Part shown: in pieces, positions 59,214-64,000 of the stretch | Layout of the letters: each line of letters starts with the position of its first letter | Position numbering within the stretch: the first letter of the stretch is position 1 | Assembly: GCA_913062645.1 (NCBI GenBank) | Contig: CAJXVW010000001.1 | Span: 682,001-746,000, forward strand | Direction of reading: 5' to 3' | Length of the DNA stretch: 64,000 nucleotides | Origin: an uncultured Mycoplasmatota bacterium | Lineage (GTDB): Bacteria > Bacillota_I > Bacilli_A > Izemoplasmatales > Izemoplasmataceae | The notes under the pieces: generated by a model | Told to the model about the DNA's origin: nothing | The model's database searches: none | What the model saw: the letters and a program-made list of their open reading frames with translations, nothing else | Translations under genes and position numbers: made by a program

Positions 59214-60772
59214 AAACACTTCGAGACATGCTACGCGATCAGGAATACGAGCGAATATGGAAAGCTTATTTGGGATTTCTGGATTTGTCAATCGATGAAT
59301 TCATGGACATCCAAAATAGGCTTTTATTAGAACAAATCGAACTTCTGAAACAATGCCGACTCGGCCAGAAATTACTTGGTGGTGCGCGAATCCGCACCGT
59401 CGATGATTTCCGTCGTCACGTTCCGCTCACCACCTACGACGACTATGCTGACACACTTCTAAATCAGCGCAGCGAGGATCTTCCCAGCGAACCGTTGCAC
59501 TGGGTGCAGACAACCTGGCGTGGCGGAGCGCAACCGATCAAACTCGCGCCGTATTCGAAGTCGATGGTGGAGGAAAACACGAAGATGTTCATGGCCAGCT
59601 TGATTCTGTCCACATCGAAAGGTCGCGGACACTTCACCCTGCGCAACTACGACAAGTTTCTCTACGGCATGGCCCCCCGGCCCTACCTGACCGGCTACGC
59701 CCCCTACATCCTCAAACACGAGGTGGATTTCGAGTACCTGCCGAGCACCAGACAAGCGGAAGAACTCAGTTTCAAGGAACGCAACATCGTCGGCTTCAAG
59801 CTGGCGATCAAAAAAGGTGCGGACTTGTTCTATGGCGTATCCAGCGTATTGGTGAAGATCGGCGAATCGTTTACCAACGGTACGACATCCTCGCGCACGC
59901 TGGTCGTTCCCAGCAATCCGAAACAGGCCTGGAAAATGATCAAGGCCTGGTGGAAAAAACGCATCAAACATCAACCCCTCCTGCCCAAGGATCTGTTTGA
60001 ATTCAAGGGCATCGTGTGTGGCGGCACCGATTCCGATACCTACAAATCGCAGATCGAACATCTCTTCGGAACGACACCGCTGGAAATCTTCGGTGGCACC
60101 GAGAGTGCCGGTGTTGCGACCGAAACATGGAGTCGCAACGGCCTGACGTTCTTTCCCGATGTCAACTTCCTGGAGTTCATTCCCGAAGACGAAATGAAGC
60201 GGGAACAGGAACAAGCGGGTTATCAGCCGAAAACGGTCCTTCTCAGCGACATCCGTCCCGGGGAAGTGTACGAACTCGTCATCACGAAACTTCGCGGTGG
60301 GGCGTTCGTACGATATCGCATCGGCGATGTGTTGCGCTGCATCGGACTTGCCAACGAAACCGACCAGATCGCCTTGCCGCAGGTCAAGTATCTCGATCGG
60401 GTCAACAACATCATCGATCTGGCGGGGTTCACCCGCATCACCAAGCAAATCATGGGCGATGCCATCAAACTGTCGGAACTCGGCATCGCCGAATGGACCG
60501 CCTGCAAAGAGTTCGGGGAAGACCGCACGTACATTCACGTCTACGTGGAAAACCCCGAGCAGCACGACCACCAGACGATTCGCGAGCGCATCAATCAGGA
60601 GCTGATGACGATCGACAGCGACTATCGCGACGTCAACCTCATGCTCGGCTACGATCCGTTGCTCCTGACGGAAGTAGCAAGCGGATCGTTCGCGCGATTT
60701 GAACAGGCCCACAACAACCGAATCAGTCGCATCAATCCATCCCAAGAAGACCTCCATCAACTCCAAGCATAG
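59210..60772 (+). CDS. GH3-family (auxin-responsive GH3-like) acyl-adenylating enzyme
   Basis: 'FRRHVPLTTYDDYADTL', 'EIFGGTESAGVATETW', 'LSDIRPGEVYELVITKLRGGAFVRYRIGDVLRCIGL' GH3 motifs; ATGA overlap with upstream gene. Confidence 0.78.
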   Translation: MKTLRDMLRDQEYERIWKAYLGFLDLSIDEFMDIQNRLLLEQIELLKQCRLGQKLLGGARIRTVDDFRRHVPLTTYDDYADTLLNQRSEDLPSEPLHWVQTTWRGGAQPIKLAPYSKSMVEENTKMFMASLILSTSKGRGHFTLRNYDKFLYGMAPRPYLTGYAPYILKHEVDFEYLPSTRQAEELSFKERNIVGFKLAIKKGADLFYGVSSVLVKIGESFTNGTTSSRTLVVPSNPKQAWKMIKAWWKKRIKHQPLLPKDLFEFKGIVCGGTDSDTYKSQIEHLFGTTPLEIFGGTESAGVATETWSRNGLTFFPDVNFLEFIPEDEMKREQEQAGYQPKTVLLSDIRPGEVYELVITKLRGGAFVRYRIGDVLRCIGLANETDQIALPQVKYLDRVNNIIDLAGFTRITKQIMGDAIKLSELGIAEWTACKEFGEDRTYIHVYVENPEQHDHQTIRERINQELMTIDSDYRDVNLMLGYDPLLLTEVASGSFARFEQAHNNRISRINPSQEDLHQLQA

Positions 60773-60798
60773 ACAACCGCCCCTTCGGAGGTGTCACC

Positions 60799-63321
60799 AT
60801 GATCGTTCTCACGCAGTACAACATCATCCCACTGATCGCCTTTGCCCTGTACAGCATCATTCTGGTGATCATCCTGACGTCGAACCGCACCCGTTTGTCC
60901 CGCGCCTTCAGTTTCTATGTCGTGGCGATGATGATCTGGTCGATCGGCTCCTTTTTGATGAAGACCGACGTGCCGCCGTCAACCTTGTTCTGGAACAAGA
61001 TCCTCCAGATCGGGTTCGTCAGCGTGCCGGTCTTGTTGCTGCGATTTTCCTACGTCCTGACCGACGACTACGACCGCCGCGGCATCGTTCGCTTCGGCTA
61101 TGTCGTGTTCGTCGTCATGATGGTATTCACCTTCACCAACAACTTCGTCCGCGATGCGTCGTATGTCAATGGCGTGTTCGAATACGAACTCGGTATCGGC
61201 GCCTATCTGTTCGCCGTCATCGGATCCGGCTATTCGATCGCCGCGCTTGCGATCATGATCAAAAAAACCTACGACCGGGAAGTCGCGGTCCGCAAGGTCG
61301 GTCTCGTCATCATCGGACTGTCGCTCGTGGTAATCGGCGGGGCACTCAACCTGAGCCCAACCATCGGCCAGTACGGCATCGACATTCTGTTCAATGCGTT
61401 CAATGCGTTGCTCATCACCTACAGTATCTATCGCAACAAGTTCCTTGAGATCAACCTCGTCGTCAAGCGCGGACTCTCGGTGACCGTCTACAACATCCTG
61501 ATGTTTGCCATTTATGCCGCGGTGATCATCAGCTCGTTCACGATCATCCGCTATCGCTTCGGCATCACCGACATGACCACGACCGTTCTGATCATGGCGC
61601 CATTGTTCTTCCTCATCGAACCGCTCCGCATCATCGTCCAGCGGTTCACCCAGCATGTCTTCTATCGGCGTACGGCCGATCGCCAGATCGTCTTGAAACA
61701 GTTCAGCGACTTGATCAATTCCTCGCTCGAACTGGATCACATCACGACGTCTTTGGCATCGGCGGTCCAAGACGCCTTGTCCGCCAAGGAAGTCAACATT
61801 CTCTTGAAAAACACCAACCGATACTATCTGCAAAGTTCCAGTACACCACGTGATCAGAGCGACGATTTGCATTTCAGTTTGCATCATCCGATCATTTCAT
61901 GGTTCGACAAAGGCAACAATCTGCTTCTGAAAACGCAGATTGACAACCACGTCATGTTCAAGGGGTTGTGGGATCGTGAAAAGGAACAAATTCGCGCGCT
62001 CAACACCGAAATCATCGCGCCGATCCGCTACAACGAACGGCTGATCGGGTTCGTGATCATCTCCGAACGAAACGACGAGACGCCTTATAGTCTGGAAGAG
62101 ACCGAATTCTTGCAGACGATCATCAACAACGCAGCGGCGATCATTGAGAATGCCAAGACGATCGAGATGATTCAAAAACAATCGATCACCGACGAACTGA
62201 CCAAGTTCTACAATCATCGTCATTTTCAGGAAACCGCCAATCAATGGATCCAGGAACAGCGGTACCGGCGGTTCGGACTGGCGATCATCGACATCGATCA
62301 GTTCAAGATCTACAACGATCTCTACGGTCACGCCAGCGGCGATCTTGCGCTCAAGCGGATCAGCGAGATCATCGCCGGTGCAACCACCGACAACGAAATG
62401 CTTGTTCGCTACGGCGGCGAGGAGTTCGTGGTTCTCTATCCCCATCTGAAACCGGAAGAGGTCTTCGTCAAGGCCGATCAGATCCGCATCGCCGTCGAGC
62501 GCGAGTTTTTACTGTCGGACGACATTCGTGAATTCTTGACGGTGAGTGTCGGCATCGCCAACTACGACGTCAACGGCAATACCCTCGAAGAACTCATCAC
62601 CAAGGCCGATCAGGCCGTCATGGAAGGCAAACAAAGCGGTCGCAACAAGACCGTCATGTACCGGGAGAACAGCGAACACAAGAACGTCGACGCCGGCGTT
62701 CAGGACAAGATCCGCGACGCCTTCGTGTCAAGCATCTATGCGCTCGCCGCGACGATCGACGCCAAGGATCACTACACCTACGGCCATTCCAACAATGTCG
62801 CGCTCCTCTCCGAAGCGTTGGCCCGCAAGGCCGGGTTCGGCGATGACAAGATCGAAGTCGTCCGCAACGCCGGCTTGTTGCACGACATTGGCAAGGTGGG
62901 GATCCCCGAAAGCGTCCTGTCCAAACCGGGTTTCCTCAGTCAGGAAGAGTACGAGATCATGAAGAGTCACGTCACCCAGTCGATCAACATCATCAAGCAC
63001 ATCCCCAATCTGATCGACACCGTTCCGATTGTCATCAGCCATCACGAGCGCTACGACGGCAAAGGCTACCCGCGCGGCATCAAGGGCGAGAACATCCCCG
63101 TGCTCGGGCGCGTCATCTGCATCGCCGACGCGTTCGACGCGATGACGACGGATCGACCGTATCGCAAGGGGTTGTCGCTCGAACAGGCGATTTTCGAACT
63201 CAAGAAGAATGCCGGATCGCAGTTCGATCCGATGCTGGTCGATCTGTTCATCGAACTCGCCCAGAGCGGTGAGCTCAATCTGCTGCAACTGGAAAACAGA
63301 CCATCGTTCAACGGCGCGTGA
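60799..63321 (+). CDS. membrane sensor: N-terminal 7TM-like region, GAF, GGDEF (diguanylate cyclase), HD-GYP (c-di-GMP phosphodiesterase)
   Basis: Several N-terminal TM helices; GAF-like segment; 'VRYGGEEFVVLYP'; 'LLHDIGKVGIPESVL', 'ISHHERYDGKGYPRGIKGENIPVLGRVICIADAFDAMTTDRPYRKGLS'. Confidence 0.93.
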   Translation: MIVLTQYNIIPLIAFALYSIILVIILTSNRTRLSRAFSFYVVAMMIWSIGSFLMKTDVPPSTLFWNKILQIGFVSVPVLLLRFSYVLTDDYDRRGIVRFGYVVFVVMMVFTFTNNFVRDASYVNGVFEYELGIGAYLFAVIGSGYSIAALAIMIKKTYDREVAVRKVGLVIIGLSLVVIGGALNLSPTIGQYGIDILFNAFNALLITYSIYRNKFLEINLVVKRGLSVTVYNILMFAIYAAVIISSFTIIRYRFGITDMTTTVLIMAPLFFLIEPLRIIVQRFTQHVFYRRTADRQIVLKQFSDLINSSLELDHITTSLASAVQDALSAKEVNILLKNTNRYYLQSSSTPRDQSDDLHFSLHHPIISWFDKGNNLLLKTQIDNHVMFKGLWDREKEQIRALNTEIIAPIRYNERLIGFVIISERNDETPYSLEETEFLQTIINNAAAIIENAKTIEMIQKQSITDELTKFYNHRHFQETANQWIQEQRYRRFGLAIIDIDQFKIYNDLYGHASGDLALKRISEIIAGATTDNEMLVRYGGEEFVVLYPHLKPEEVFVKADQIRIAVEREFLLSDDIREFLTVSVGIANYDVNGNTLEELITKADQAVMEGKQSGRNKTVMYRENSEHKNVDAGVQDKIRDAFVSSIYALAATIDAKDHYTYGHSNNVALLSEALARKAGFGDDKIEVVRNAGLLHDIGKVGIPESVLSKPGFLSQEEYEIMKSHVTQSINIIKHIPNLIDTVPIVISHHERYDGKGYPRGIKGENIPVLGRVICIADAFDAMTTDRPYRKGLSLEQAIFELKKNAGSQFDPMLVDLFIELAQSGELNLLQLENRPSFNGA

Positions 63322-63399
63322 GTGCTGGCATGGGGAGGATGTTCACTCGTTTGCAGCGTTGATGGATCACCAGTAGCGATCGATTTGTAAAACAATCAC

Positions 63400-63428
63400 A
63401 GCATCCGTGCAAACGGGTGCTTTTTTTG
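63400..63428 (+). terminator. Rho-independent terminator
   Basis: AGCATCCGT-GCAA-ACGGGTGCT then T tract. Confidence 0.8.
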
Positions 63429-63467
63429 TCCGTCGATCTGGTATATAATAAAGATAGAGGTGATAAC

Positions 63468-63938
63468 ATGAAACACATCATCAAACATTACGAGGAACGG
63501 TACTTCATCGGTGTCGAGGTCGAAGGAGGCGTCGACTTCGACTCGCTCGCTTCGATTCAGACGCTGTGGGACACGTTCCTTACGGAAGACATGAAATTGA
63601 TCGCGGACGCCCCGATCACCACCAAATGCATCGGGCTCGAATGCTATCCGCCGGATTTCATGGAAACCAGGTCGTTCGACTATTTCGCGCTGGTTCAGAC
63701 GGAACGCTTGATTCACCGCGACGGGTTCGTGTCCAAAAAGCTGCCGGCCGGCAATTACATCAGTTTCCCGATCGAGTTCGATCACATCCGTGACGGCATC
63801 CAACGGGTCTACAACTATCTTCGCGATCAGGACATCGCCGTTCACATGGCGTTCGATTTTGAGGATTATCTCGAAGAACAGGATTACACCAAGCCGGGTG
63901 CGATTCTTCATTTCTCGTTCCTGTTGGAAGAGAAGTAG
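63468..63938 (+). CDS. GyrI-like / AraC effector-binding-like small-molecule-binding protein
   Basis: 'YFIGVEVEGGVDFDSLASIQTLWDTFL...IGLECYPPDFMETRSFDYFALVQTER...LPAGNYISFPIEFDHIRDGIQRVYNYL'. Confidence 0.65.
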   Translation: MKHIIKHYEERYFIGVEVEGGVDFDSLASIQTLWDTFLTEDMKLIADAPITTKCIGLECYPPDFMETRSFDYFALVQTERLIHRDGFVSKKLPAGNYISFPIEFDHIRDGIQRVYNYLRDQDIAVHMAFDFEDYLEEQDYTKPGAILHFSFLLEEK

Positions 63939-64000
63939 ATGGACATCAACAAGTACATCGACTGGTTACCGGAATCGAACAAGACACTCGGCGCAGCATT
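63939..64000 (+). CDS. 5' end of a further ORF truncated by the window edge
   Basis: ATGGACATCAACAAGTACATCGACTGGTTACCGGAATCG... open to the end of the window. Confidence 0.4.
   Translation, partial: MDINKYIDWLPESNKTLGAA

Overview
A 64 kb bacterial chromosomal segment, roughly 50-55% GC by eye. The gene content and lipoprotein style suggest an anaerobic Firmicutes/Tenericutes-like organism; this taxonomy is inference. I found no rRNA, tRNA, CRISPR array, transposase or prophage. The main feature is a roughly 20 kb co-directional purine-catabolism locus (about 6.75-26.9 kb). It holds two complete three-subunit xanthine-dehydrogenase-type molybdenum hydroxylases in opposite internal gene order, Moco/XdhC-type accessory genes, adenine and guanine deaminases, two ring-opening amidohydrolases (hydantoinase and SsnA types), a PreA-like Fe-S flavoprotein, YgeY-like hydrolase, YgeW-like carbamoyltransferase, two unusual fold-type II PLP enzymes and an orphan membrane protein. 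Around it are an extracellular endonuclease I lipoprotein, two 5'-nucleotidases and a ptb-buk butyrate module, consistent with a DNA/purine scavenging and fermentation lifestyle. Other notable items: (i) a 2192-aa lipoprotein made of about 20 degenerate repeats of ~107 aa, most with a C-x11-C pair and with both cysteines missing together in two repeats; (ii) a single-ORF fusion of DUF1015 to glutamate dehydrogenase in a serine-biosynthesis-like operon; (iii) cre-like operators in the promoters of three catabolic operons; (iv) an ICMT-like methyltransferase / GH3-family / 7TM-GAF-GGDEF-HD-GYP gene set behind a perfect 14-bp palindrome. Domain assignments were made by reading motifs; no database search was run.
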